DNA of 64,000 nucleotides from Serinus canaria (lineage: Eukaryota > Chordata > Aves > Passeriformes > Fringillidae): positions 64,545,934-64,609,933 of the forward strand of contig NC_066313.1 of NCBI RefSeq assembly GCF_022539315.1, read 5' to 3'. Below the pieces are notes generated by a model that ran no database searches, was not told where the DNA came from, and saw only the letters and a list, made by a program, of their open reading frames with translations. The position numbers were made by a program, and so were the translations under genes. Shown here one piece after another: positions 12,621 through 26,000 of this stretch. The number at the start of each line of letters is the position of its first letter. Position 1 is the stretch's first letter.

Positions 12621-15600
12621 ATCAGAATTCCAATTAAATTAATCTGTGGTATTATTCCTAAATAATCTGATATCAGATAGTGACATTAATTTTCTTAATA
12701 CCGTCCAAAAGGCAAAATTCAGTTTAATTCTTCCATGGAAATGCAATACACAGGAACATTTTTACTCTTCGAGAGTAACTGTGCATTGTAAATTTCTGTG
12801 TCCTCCAGGCAGCCTGATTTTCTAAGAAGGCTAACAGAAAATTAGACTGATTATGTGGTGAAATTCTATGGATATTTCAACAGTTCTTCAGATGACAAAA
12901 TTACTTACTCTGTCAAAGGGTTGTGGTTTTAAGGTTTTGTTTTTTTTGTAATTATTAACAAGGTCCATCTTTAAATGTGCAAAAATAAAAGTAGTTTATT
13001 AGAATATACTGATAGCACACAATGCTGTTGATAAGTTCATGTGTAAATCTCCTCAGTATTTGGGGTTTTTTTAGCTGAAGACTGTTCTTCCTGTGATTCT
13101 TCACTAGACTGTAAGGCTGTAATTAATTATCTAGGAGGAGACCTTCTAAGCTTCTCATGAGAAAGCTAGAATGTCACTTAAATATAACTATTCAAACGTG
13201 AGATGCCCTGCAGCAAAAATTAATGAAGCTTTTTGCTCTCCATGTAATGAAAATGCTCAATTGCAGTACCTGTATAGCACTTTCACTGATGTTCTTTCCC
13301 ACAAACATAGTTGTCAAATGAATTATTCCAAAATTCTTCTTCATGATCTTTGCAGTCTCCTGTTGTCACAAGCCTTGTGTCAATGATGTGTGAGTCAAAA
13401 ATAATGAAGTAAAGAGAAATTTCAAAGGGTAGTCATGCATGTAAGCAACTTGTGACTGAAGTGCCCAACCCACATAATCATCCTCAGTTCCTCTTTTTCA
13501 AACCAAAGGGAGTAAAGCCAAAAAAATCTCAATCTGCTATTACATTTCTTGGTACATTAAGTAGGTGTTACTTAAGTGATAAGTTTCATAAATACCTGGG
13601 TTGAACAGGAAAGAAAGACAATGCTTTAGAACAGGTTAGGATTTTCGGGGTTCTTTAACACTGTAATTGCTTTCTCACCTTTCTGTCCCTTGTCTGAAGC
13701 CAAGAAGCTGTAGTGCATCAAGGTAATCTCTTGTTTGAGGAAAAAATTGAAAACATAATTGCTTTTTTAAATAAGGTCTAAATTTTAAGGCTTACTGCTG
13801 AATCCTGTGGTCATAATTCACTGGCATTGTAGTTTCTAAATATTTCCTGTACAAAGAAACAATATACCTTTCGGATTAATAGTCTTCATTCCCTTCAAGA
13901 ATTTCTGTACAAAAGAGCAATGAAACCTTTTAAAAAAGGAACATCTATGAATTCAGATATCAATTGAGAATTTGTCAGTATCACTGCTACACAATTTCCT
14001 ACCTCTTGCACATTACCTGCTATTTTCTTTTTCTTCAGTTACACTTTTTTATGATACCTAGTTCCAGCAAAAAAAAAAGGAACACTTAAATCTATTAAAC
14101 CTCTGACATCTGCAAGATGGTCAGGCAGAATTCTTTTGCTCCTGGTAGGCATTCATTAACTTCCATGTCTTTGAAAGACGTGACTCAGAGAGCATGACAT
14201 TGTAGAAACAAATTACTACCTTTTGAAGAAGTATTTATGTTATTATGTATATGTGTCTCAATCAATTGTCAGTCTGTAGCACATTTACATGAAAACAGAT
14301 TTATACACAACAGTCTGAATCTGTAACATCCTGTCATCTTTCAGGGTTGTGCTTATTAGGGAGGTCTACTGGGGAAAGCATTTCTCTCCCTGTTAACATT
14401 ACATTTAACAGATCATATGGCAGACTTCTTACTGAGTCAAAGAAATGTATCCCTGGTATTTTCTTATACCAAAGAATATCGAGAATCTGTATTCATTCTC
14501 GACCTTTGAAAATGAAACAAGGATCTCTAGAAGATCAAGTTTTGCTTAGTGTCTTTGGGCAATATTATCCCCTTCTGAAATTCCTAGGATTGATTGGGAA
14601 CTCTTGACCTTTAAAGCGCATACTTCCGCAGCTTCATTAAGGCAGTTACGCTTAGGGTATTTCAGACTGAGGCTGGGCAGCAATCAGCAGCAGCAGAGGG
14701 TGCCAACTCCCGGGGGACGGCACCATGAGCGGAAATGGACAGCACTTGGGAATTGTGGAGGAGTGAGTGAGAAGCTTTTAGCAGCAGAAGAAGTAGGTAC
14801 AGCACTTCATAGAAGTTAGACCCTCTGCAGCTCTTTTAAGCCCTCTGCTGACAACACAAGAACCACAAACTTTCTTCCACAGAGGTCATTTTGTGGAGTT
14901 CCCTGGGTTTCTTTCCTCACTGATAAGTTTTCCATAACAGTAAATACCTGTGGTTTTTGTTTCTTGGTTTTTTTTTTCTTTTAGAGAGAGAAAGACTTCT
15001 TTTTCTCAGGATGTTTAACCTCGGTTAAAAAAAAAATGAGTATTTCAATCAGCTTACCCTTTAAAGGATGAAGGGAACAAAAACTCCCAGCAAATATCAT
15101 CCTCATGAAAGGAGCAAATAGCAGAAGTATTAAATGTAAGAAGTTAGGATTGATTGTGGAAATAGCTTTTACTCAAAAACTTACATGTTTTCACAGACTG
15201 TGTGCCCTTTTTGAAGATACTACAGAAATAACCACAGTAAAAGAGAATGCCGCTTTGACTGTAGCAATAGAATCAACTTTGTTTGACCATGAATAATTGA
15301 AGTCTTTGTGTTAATGCTCCTTTTAAGGGAGTAGTGGATCAGTAAATGTAACTTAATTGCAGGAAAAGTCTTATGGATGGAATTTATGACTGTATTTCAA
15401 TGAAAGTCTTTTCATTTTTCCTTTTGGTTCAATAGAAAAAGGATTACTTAGATTATTCAGTGTTGCAGCTGAAACTGTTAGCAATTCCCAGTGGTCCTGG
15501 TTTTCGTGATTTTAGAGATTCATATTGTGGCATGCAAGACTTGCTTTCTTAACTCATTTATTTGGAAGAATTTGTTTCTTTGTGCATTATTGTTAGGTAA

Positions 15601-17017
15601 TGCTTGACTTCTACAAGGGAATTTACATACGCAGTGTATATGTGGGTTTTAAACAGGGTTGTTACCTAAGTGCAGTGGTCCTTTTTAGAAAAAAAGAGTT
15701 GAAAATATTCCCACTGAGTTCTCTCGGAGACCTTGGGAGAGGGTTGATTCTGTGCCCAAGCTTTCTCGCGCTCCCCACTGCCGGTACAGGGCCACAGATA
15801 CAGGAGACCTGTCACTCTGTTTCACAGGACTGTGGTTTCCAAGCAGTGTAAACACAGATTCACACGTTGTCATCCACTGCTACATGTAGGATGTTCACAA
15901 AAAAAATCAATATCACTCATCTCCTTCATGTGCTGTGGCAAGTCTAAGCAGAGGTAAAATACAATATTTTGGTGCAGCCTATTCACTTGCCACCTTTTCC
16001 TTCCTGGTTAACATATAAATAACATTTAGCCAGTCTCCATTTTTGGACATTGGAGAAGGATGCAGCTAGCAAGTCCTGCAAGGATGGCTAACTTCATCAG
16101 ACATGTTCTATGTTCAGGTACTGACCAGACAGCTTCTAAAAGATTATTGGGCACCACTTCTTTCACATTAATCTTAGTTTTACTAATTTATTATTTAAAT
16201 ACTAAGTCCCCAGGATCCGCTCAGTATTTATGAGTAAAAGAGTACGTGCCTGAAAGTAACAACAAGCAATAAAGGGACTAATATGTCAATGACTTGAGTC
16301 TTACTGAATTAGCACATTCCTTGTCATTTTGTGTCATTTCTTTCATTATTGCAGTAATTAAGGTTGCAGAATTGCATTTGTGCCATTCAGCAGGGAATGG
16401 AGAACAATAACAGTGTTTACCAGCAGCAGGAGGGAGCTTACCTTTCTTTCTCAACCCCGTGAAATCTCTGCAGGCTAATCTCAGTGCACAGCCAGGGTGC
16501 CCTCCTACACAATGGAGACTGACTGAAACCTCCCTTAGGGAAACCTGAGTGAGCTGATTAGATCTCTTGTCCAAGAAAGCCAAATACCCAATCCTATGAA
16601 ATATAGTGGTTTTTCATTCTGACGCACCATTCCACATCTGGGCAAGCAGAAACCTTTGTCAAATAGATTTACTCCATGATAGGAACTCTGAGATAGCTGA
16701 GTGATTTAAAAACAAGTACAGAGTATTTTCAATTACAAAGAAACAAACTATATAAAGTTATGTTTTCAGCTGCAGCAATATCAACAAATTTGCATAACAC
16801 ACTACTATTATTTTGTACCTGTAAACTGAAATATTGTATATAAATACATGTATATTTTTAACATTAAAATTTAAATTTTTTCAGTTTGATTATTTTTAAT
16901 GCAAAGCAAAATACTTCTCTGCAAACATCCATGTTTTAAGGTTCTTCTGGTAATGAGTTAGATTCCAATAAAGTATACTGAAAATAATTTAATTTTTAAA
17001 TGTATTTATTTATAATT

Positions 17018-17087
17018 AATATAATATAATATAATATAATATAATATAATATAATATAATATAATATAATATAATATAATATAATAA
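17018..17087. repeat. (TATAA)n pentanucleotide repeat
   Basis: About 14 tandem copies of a TATAA unit (about 70 bp) sit inside a longer AT-rich block (about 16,980-17,140) in the PIBF1-KLF5 intergenic region. The array is nearly pure. Confidence 0.95.
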
Positions 17088-20000
17088 TTATTTAAAATTT
17101 ATTATATTTCTTTATATTTTAAATATATATACTTTATTACATCATCTTCATGGACTTGTGTGATCTACTGTACTGGCTCCAAGAATTGTCAGATTCATGA
17201 CAGAAAGGTGCAAACTCCCCATGGGCCAACAGTGGACAGCACCACATTTACTTATTTAAATGACAGTCCTTCATAAAAATAAACAGTATCTTTGAGAAGC
17301 ACTGGATGTTTCTGGAAACAGGATTACCTGATCCACCTTCTGAGCTTTGTTTGCTGTTATTCTTTCATGTAAGAGGTTTTCTGTGTTCTAATCAGCCCTA
17401 CGTAATTTCTGAAAACATAAAGATGTAACTATAAGGTTCTCCTGCTTGGGTGCCCCTGAGCCATGGAGGTACCAAAAGCAGGGATGTGCTGGCATTCTCA
17501 GGAATCACCTTGTCTTGTCCTAGTCATGACACCACAAAGTCCTACTCTACACCAAAAGGTGACAGCTCTAACATTGCTTGACTCTTAAGAAATACCGGTT
17601 GGGTTTGGAATAGGAGCAAGTGTGATCCTGAACATGGATTTATTGGAGCAGAAACTGGAACTGCATCTGAACAAATCTGGCAAGGTTATTGGCTTAACAG
17701 TTTTATAGCTTTATAGCTGTTATACTGCTTCCATAGGAAACTGACTATGTACCATTTTCCTCAGGTGATGGATAGGATTTAATGTGTTCATCCCTGCTGA
17801 GCATTCACAGAAGCTCCCTTTGGGTAAGATGATAATAAGGGCATTTCTGAAGAAAGGAGTGACCAGCTTTGGAAAGAAACTGCTGAGACAACATTCAGAG
17901 TTTCCAGTCTATTGGCTTGAGGCACCTTCTACAGACTGCATAAAGCTCCACAGTACAGTTACAATATTGAACTTAATACACACCTCTTCCTTCTTCATTT
18001 TATGGTGTCTACTTTAAAAATACCAGTTTTCTAGTTTTTATTTATCCCATTCTTTAGCACCTGACTCTGTGAAATAGTAAGAAACTTTTGGCAAATATTA
18101 GAGCATGAATACTGTGACTACTTGAACACTTGACTTTGCTAAGCATAGAACTTATCAGCTGTATGTTGCCAGTTAGGTGCATTTAATCAAATTACACAAA
18201 TTAGGGCCATGGCATTTGATGGAGGGTGGATATTTAAAAAAGACAATGTTTTAGTGTTCAACTAATTGTAGAGGGGAAATCCTTAAGTTGTATAATTCAG
18301 TGTGGCTTTTTTGGCTGTTTGGTTATTACTGAGCTTTCTGTGAGCACTGTTTTTGCTCCTGCATTCAGAGCAGAGGGAAGTGGGCTTTGCATCACCTCGT
18401 GTCTCAGTGTGATACTTTTGAGAAAACACTGACATGAGACTGGTTTAATAGTACCACAATGTCCTTGGGATAAAGAACATAGAGCTGGTTTTGACATTCC
18501 TAAATTAGAAACCAGGAAAGTTTATTGCCACTGCTATGTACGATAAATAACATCACCTGGATTGGAAGTGCCGCAATGGATCATTGCAAAATGCTTCTGT
18601 TGATCGAACATAGTGGACCAAGCTGGTCTAACCTACTATGATTAATTATCTCATAGGTGAATTTCACTATCTTCAAATAGTTGTTTTAACCTAAGATTTA
18701 AAACAGCTGTGATGGATGCATATGGTATTGATGAAAGACAGTTTGTGCATTTGCAACCTGCTATATTCACATGGTCTGGCCTGGGAAGCAAAAGGAAACC
18801 ATGAACATGAAGCAAAAGGAAAAGAGGTAATTTCTTTGTCCCTTCCACTTTTACTTCTTTCATTTGTCAGTGAAGTCATATCTGAATGCATAACTTAAAA
18901 TTTTTAAAACTGTAATACTACATGGGAAAACACTTTAAAACACACAGAACAAGATGTTTATCCTGATCCTGACTAAATGCTTGTTTTAACCCTAGTTTGT
19001 TTCTCCTGTGCACTAAAATGCAGATTTTTTTCCACATTATATGTAGTTACATTGTATCTTACGGTGATTTGTACCCAATACCATGAGCCAGATTTATGAA
19101 ACATTAGGCTCTACTCTTGAAGTGCACAGAAAAAAGGTTTTCTAATCACTAGAAGAAGCTTTGTATTTTGTTACTCCACAAAGTTATCAATATGCAATCT
19201 GGAGAGAAAGAAGCCTTGTTTTGTTAAAAGATTGAATCAACTTTTCCTTTTCTTTATCGTATTTATATCTTTCAGGCAGCACAGGGATTAAGACATCTTG
19301 TTAAAGTCTTGCCTCATCCCACTTGCCCCATTACCCCGAGCTCGTGCGTAAGCGCGCTCTTAACTAAGCACGTTGGGAACCGGTCAGGTAAACGCGGCTG
19401 AGATGAGCTGTACCTTCATGAACAGCAGCTTTCCAGACCACAACACAACAGGCATACACCAACTTCCATTAAGTCACCCAACGAGAATACTACTTACAGG
19501 TCAAATGTGAACATCCTAAAACTTTCTTTTTTTTTAAATCTAGAGCTGTTCTAGTTAAAAAAATAAAAATTAACAAGGAATCATTAAAACGGAGAAAGGT
19601 TTTTATATAGGTCTCTTGTCCTGAAAGCTTTTCTTTTTTATTTATTTTCTTTCTTAATAATTCAAAAAGCATTTTCAAAAACAAATTATGAAAAAAACTT
19701 TTAGAGAGATATTAGTGGAAACTAGCTAAGCTGGTTGGAACATATGATTAAATAATGTAAATTAAATGTCTCAGTTTGAAAACCAGTATCCTTTATTACC
19801 TAAATAAATTCATACCCTAAACTAGGTGCTGAATAAAGCTTTATTGAATATTGCATTAAATATATTTTGTTTGCATGCTTTTCCAGCATGTAGAAAATAA
19901 TCTGACACTTGAAGCTGAAGCTATGAATACCAATATGTTAACAAAGTGTTTCATGGTTTTCACCCCAAAAAATTATTTCTTTCTGTTAACCAGGTTCTAA

Positions 20001-23000
20001 ATATTTTCAAAAAGACAAGAAATAATGAGAGGGGGAAAGTAATTGTTTAACTATGTTGAATATTATTTACCATAATCTATTGCTTAATATAGATCTGAGA
20101 AATTAAAAACATTCTAAAGGACTTTGAATGCATCTGCAGCTTCTGGGAATAGTATAGTTAGCAAAACTAGGGTATGATACGTAATTCTGTCCTCTGTCAT
20201 TGGATATTTCCTCTTCTGTAACATTTAATTTGACTTTTTAAACAGACATCTTATGTGACTTATTTGAGAAGAGAGATATTTCTTGTGCCAGAATTCTGAT
20301 AGATGTATGTCACTTCTAAGTCCCTACCGTGTGCAGACATTTGAGCCATCACTGATAGCCACTGTCATTTTTCACCTACCATCTTATTTCTAGGTTGTTG
20401 CAGTGTTGGCAAATCTGTCATTTTCTGGCTATGCCTTACCTAGAGTAACTGAAACTAAACAAACTGCGGAGGCAGTTGTTTCCTTGATGGAATGAGTTCC
20501 TCATGAGGCAAATGGAAACCTCGAAGGAGGACACGGCTGTGCCTTTTCATTACACTGCACAGTTAGAAATACAGGCATTTCCTCATTCAGCAGGATGAGT
20601 GCTGTCACCAATTCTGTAAGGCCCCAAGTGAACAGAAGACAGGAGTCATGTGCAGCCACCTTTTATCAAGGCTGATCAGCTTCCTCATAGGGGAGTACTG
20701 AAGTCTCTGAGGTGGGCAGCCTTTGATTCATTCATCTTTCTTATTGGTCAGCTTGTGATGGCCACCAAACAAAACATATATTCAGATGAGTTTTTAGCTT
20801 CAGTAATGAGTTCAGACACATTCTCGGATTTCTGGAGTTTTGATGATCATAATTTTAAACATTTTCATCACAAAATGTTAAATGTGTACAGTAAATCCTC
20901 TTCTATGGCGTGATTGGGATGAAAAATCAAGCACATACTCATAAGTTTTCTTGGGAAGCACCTTTCCAACTCCTGACTCACCCTTGTACTGCAGCCCGAG
21001 ATATGTTTTTGTAATCTCTACCTTGCTGTTATCCCTCCTGACAAGTGACATCCAGTTAGCCAGTTCACTTATGGAAAAATGTTTCATGTGTCTTCACACA
21101 TTAAGTGAGGTCAAATCTCACTTAGTCTTGAGGCAGATGCATAGAAAATCAATCAGCACTTGTATTGAAAGTTTTTTGAAATGACTTGTTCGTTCCTAAA
21201 CTTCTGTTCAAAACATGTCAATGGAGTTACCAGGGTATTTTCTAAAATGCTAATGGTCACCTGAGTTATTACCCTTATTATTAAGCAAGTGAGAATCCTA
21301 TGGTAATATTAATATCCTCTGACTGACTGAAAATCCTGCTTTTGCTGCTGAAGCAGCTGTTTCTGATTGTAGAAAGGCTGGTTCTTTCCAATTGTTGGAG
21401 GTTTTCCTCCCCAAGGGCAGTTTGTTTGGATAGACAGGAGATGCTACCTAATTCTTTCTGCCCCTTTGAGCAAGGGTGGCTTCTTTGCACAGATCATGGA
21501 AATGGAGCAACAAAACTGCATTACTTGGTTACTTTAACTGGGAATTCCTGAGCCACGCTGCACATGCCATCAGTGCTCTGGAAGCTGCATCTGAATGATT
21601 CACAAATACTAACAAGAGAGATCCAGCAGACCACAAACAATGATAGTGAAGCAACTTCACCATGGGAGTCTGATCAAGATTGAAATTGTCTAGATTTAAC
21701 TCCAGTCACTCAACTTCCAGCCTCAGTAGATCTTTATACAATAAATAGCTCAAAGAATCCATTTTCAGCTTCTGCTCTATGTAGGCACATAAGTTGTAAG
21801 TGTGTGCTGTAAAACTCCTTCTAAATAGCTGTCAGTCTGTGAGCTTATGCTCTTGAACTACTAAGACTCCTCAAAATGTAACCCAAAAAGCCAAGTTTGC
21901 TGGTGCCAAGTTTAAATTAATTATACAAGTTTTTGTCTTGTTTATTTTTTTTTTTAACAAAAATAAAAGAAGGCATAAGGAAGGGGGTCATAAGTAGGAA
22001 AGACTGAAAACTGCATTCTTAAAATGAGCACCTCAGTTTGCTGCACGGTCCATCCAGAACTCAGGTGTTCCAAAGGAAGCAGTGTCTGCCTCCATCTTGA
22101 GGTGCAGCTCTCTCCTCTGGCTACACAACCAGTATTCCCATAGGCACTGCCAATGCAGGCTCAGCAGCTGAAAGGTGAGGGACTGATTGCACCCCAGCTT
22201 GAGCTGTGGATGCTGAAAAAGACTGAGCGCTTCAGTGGAAGAACCCTGTGAGTATAAAAGCTCTGCAAGGTTCACCTTAGATGTTTAGACACCTAAGAGT
22301 CACATCTTTCTTGGCCATCTGAGGAATCTAGCTAACGAGACATAATTAAGCCATGAACCCTTTCATGAACTTTCTTCATTTGTATCTCTACTGAAAGATG
22401 TATAGTTCAGAAGTATCCCACATACCAAGGAATCTAGGGAATTGTTGTTTCAGTAGACAGATTTCCCACCTTCATTATTTATTTTTCCCCCACACTTAAT
22501 AAAATTGATCAACTATTATGTTTTCTTTTAGAAAGGCAAACAGCTTGTTGTCAAAAAACAATCAGTGCCCTGGCATGAGATTTTATACACCAGGCTGGCA
22601 ATATTCCATTTTGAAAAAAGTTGAGACTTGTCAGTTAGCAATTTCAGTCAAAAAGGTTGAGCTGAATCCAGCAATATACTTTGCAAAAAATGTGTTTTTC
22701 ATAAACTCTGTTATATTTTGTGACCAACTTTATCCAAAGGTAATTCAGCAAAAACTTGTTTTTCATTAGTGTATACTGAGTGGATAAATAATGCTATATA
22801 TTTAATAGATTCACACACTGACTGTTCACATTGAGCTGCTCAAAATAATGTCACACTGCAAGTTCATAATTAGCTCCATCATTTAATTTACATTTTCAAA
22901 GTATTGGTTTTAATTCTATCTTTCTTAACAGAATTCTGGAACATGTCTAATCAAAAAATTACTGAATATCAATTCTGAAAGCTCACTGACCATCTCTTTT

Positions 23001-26000
23001 AAAACTCTTGGTGTGAAGTTTTCCAGACATGCTCAGCTAAGACCATAAAGAGTAGCTGGTTTAATATGCTCTTGAATTACTGTTGAAATGTAAAGTATTT
23101 TGTCATTACATGATACAAATACATTTCCTCCTCTTTCCCCAAATGCAGCACAGAAATATCTAGCATGGGTTTTTTTCTCTTTGCTTATCAACAATTCTGC
23201 ATCATTTATCTAAAAACAGACAATTGTTAGAGTTCTTAATACATTTCCTTTTTTAAGTGGTTTTTTTTTTCAGTGCGGGTCATTGACTTCTTAGGCATCT
23301 TTCTTTCTCCATGTTATTTTTCCATAATAACTGCCATCAAAGTTATATTTGCTGTTACTAGTTCTTCTCCCAGCTGTTGAGTGTCTATAATTATAACTGC
23401 TTCACAAAATGCCCTCTAAAGAGGCAGAAGGCAAAGGGTTGTTTTTTTGAGGAAGAGGTGTTTTGACTGCCATGGGATGGTAGACTTTGAGGACTGCACT
23501 CACCTCACTTAGCCTACAGTTTATTTCAGCTTTGTCTAATGCAAAATTTGCCCACCCTAGATGCAAGACTGTTTGAGTACAGATATGGCTTAGGTTTAGG
23601 AATTATGCAGACATTGGCACTAATAGCATGAACTCTCCGGCCAAAGCCCTAAGGGTAGAGCTCCATGGCACACTGAAATTTAGGTTTCTACTCTTCTCTG
23701 AGTGTGGCAGCTCAGGTCCCACAGGGAACATAACCACACAGGCTCATTAGCTCCTCTGGATAGCCACAGCTGTCTCTCAGGGCCCCTGTGCTTCTCCAGG
23801 ATCACAGTGAGCAGAGCACTGTACCCTGCAGATATTGGCCTCTAAGGGCCCCAGAATCTTCTCTGAGCACCTCACAGGCAGTTGATTAAGGAGCTAATCC
23901 TTTCTTCCCCTACTTGAAAGGACATTGCATAAGAAGTGAAGGAATTTTTTTCTGACCATATCCCTTAATTATTTTTCCTCTCAACATCACGATTTAGTTC
24001 CAAATGTGCATTCATTGCCTGACCTCATTGTGCTCCTAGGGATCGTTAGCCTAGCATTGCTTTAATGCCCTCCTAGCTTGTCCAGCCAGACCATCCCCTC
24101 TGCCATGTCCAAGCCTGTGTAGGCTCCATCCCCCACCTGGCAGACCAGTATTTCACAAGACCCAAACCACTCTCTACTATGTTATTTCTCTAATCAGGAG
24201 ATTTCAGCCAAAATACGCAATTACAGCAGCTTTACAGTTAGCGTTTGTTAACAGATCCTCAGCATAAACATTCTGGAGCCAAAAAGTGCTTTTTTTAGTA
24301 GTAAAAAATGTGGGTTTGTCTCGCATATTCAAGCAGTTAAAACACCACATAAGACCACCTATTGCTAACAAGCATTGCCAACACCGTTTGCTCTTTTAAA
24401 GCAGACAGCCTCTGCATTGGACAGGGGAGGTGGAAGTAAAGAATGGTGATGGCTCCACCAAATATCCAAGTAATGGGCAAACCACCTTGCCAAAAAACTG
24501 TGAATGTTATTTTTGAAGTACATTAGCATTTCAATTAATCTTGTCTCATTCCCCCACATGTACAGATTTCCATCTGCTCTAATAGTACATAAATAATTAA
24601 ATGACATGCTGAAGGAGCGTGTCGTTGTCATTTCTGGCCCTTCCGTGCAACAAGTCAGAGCCAAGCAGCTGTACGACAACGGATGAAAATACAGGAAAGA
24701 CTCATCTCCTAAAGCTGAGTCAGTGACCTGTTGTTCTCAAAAAGACCTGTTGTAATAAACAGCTTCCAGTTCAGACATACTCTGAACACACAGAGGTCAA
24801 AAAATAAATAAACTGGTAGCAATAAATTCTTTTCCTGTATTTTTTTTTCATCAAATGGGCTGAAAATATTTGAACTCTACCTGAAACCTAAGTAATATGA
24901 GGTTGTTTTCCTGAAGTTAAGGCTTCTTAAAATCTGACTAAAGATTGGGTTCAGCTACTGAGTAAGATGTCTTGTTCCCTCCAGACAGGTTGATGATTCT
25001 TAATCCAAGAATTCAAGTAATGAGCAGTTGAAGTTTCCATCTTGAAACATCTGTTCCGCCAAGTCAGCACTGGCCTTGATAAATAGCAAATCAGACTGAT
25101 CCATGCAAGTGTATACACACATGCTCAAGTTAAACTTGAGGGAAAATACTTGAACAAACCTCTGCATAGACAGATTTATATAATTAATCAGTAATTAGGC
25201 TTTGTACAATGCAGACTGACTCAGGTCAAAACACAGAAAATGCAGACATGGTAGGATCTTTACCTGTTGCTGCAAAAAGTTTTTTCAAAGATTGTTTGTG
25301 GGTAGGTTAACATACCTTTATTTAGTTGTCACAAACCTTCACTGCTATTTTAACTTACTCATCTTGCAGTGGAAGAAAAATATGTTTAGCTAAAGGATGA
25401 AAACAAACCACAAGTACAACTGCATCTGCGTGCTTTTAGTAATCTCAGCAAATTTTAAACAACTATAAAAGTTTGCTTAATTTTTAACTGTGCAAAATAA
25501 AACCTTGCATACACCTCTCATTTTATGAAGTCTGTACCACGATTTGCAATGGTGACTCTCCCTGAGCCTGCAGAATAAGGGAGTAATTTCTTTTTGCAAT
25601 TTTGTTATAATCTTTATATCCTAAAAAACTGTCAAATCCAGTTCTGGAGTCTCTCTGTTGAGAAGGTTCTACCTGATGTGATGTGCCAATTCAATTCCAC
25701 TTACAAAAATGCCAAGCTAGTTCAGGAAGGTACACACTTCACTCCCAGCACAGCAGTAAAGAAAGCCTGACGAACTCCACTGGAAATGGGAAGGTTTGAC
25801 ACAACTGTCCTCTAGAGTATACAGGGAGGTCGGCAAAACAAAACCTCACTTTCTGTACATGCTTCAAAATAAAGCCTTCTCCGTAGGGAACTAGAGGTAT
25901 ATTTCCTGATTGTAAGGCTTTGCACACTAGAGCAGGGGTGGAACGAGATGACTACTGAAATGTCAAGAGGGGAAAGAAGTCAAGATGAAATGTGGTTTTA

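Noticed and set aside
20878..21087. Minus-strand 69-codon ORF of fairly natural composition
   Set aside because: It resembled a protein fragment (TYLGLQYKGESGVGK), but I could not tie it to any family, and the flanks show no exon boundaries or continuation.
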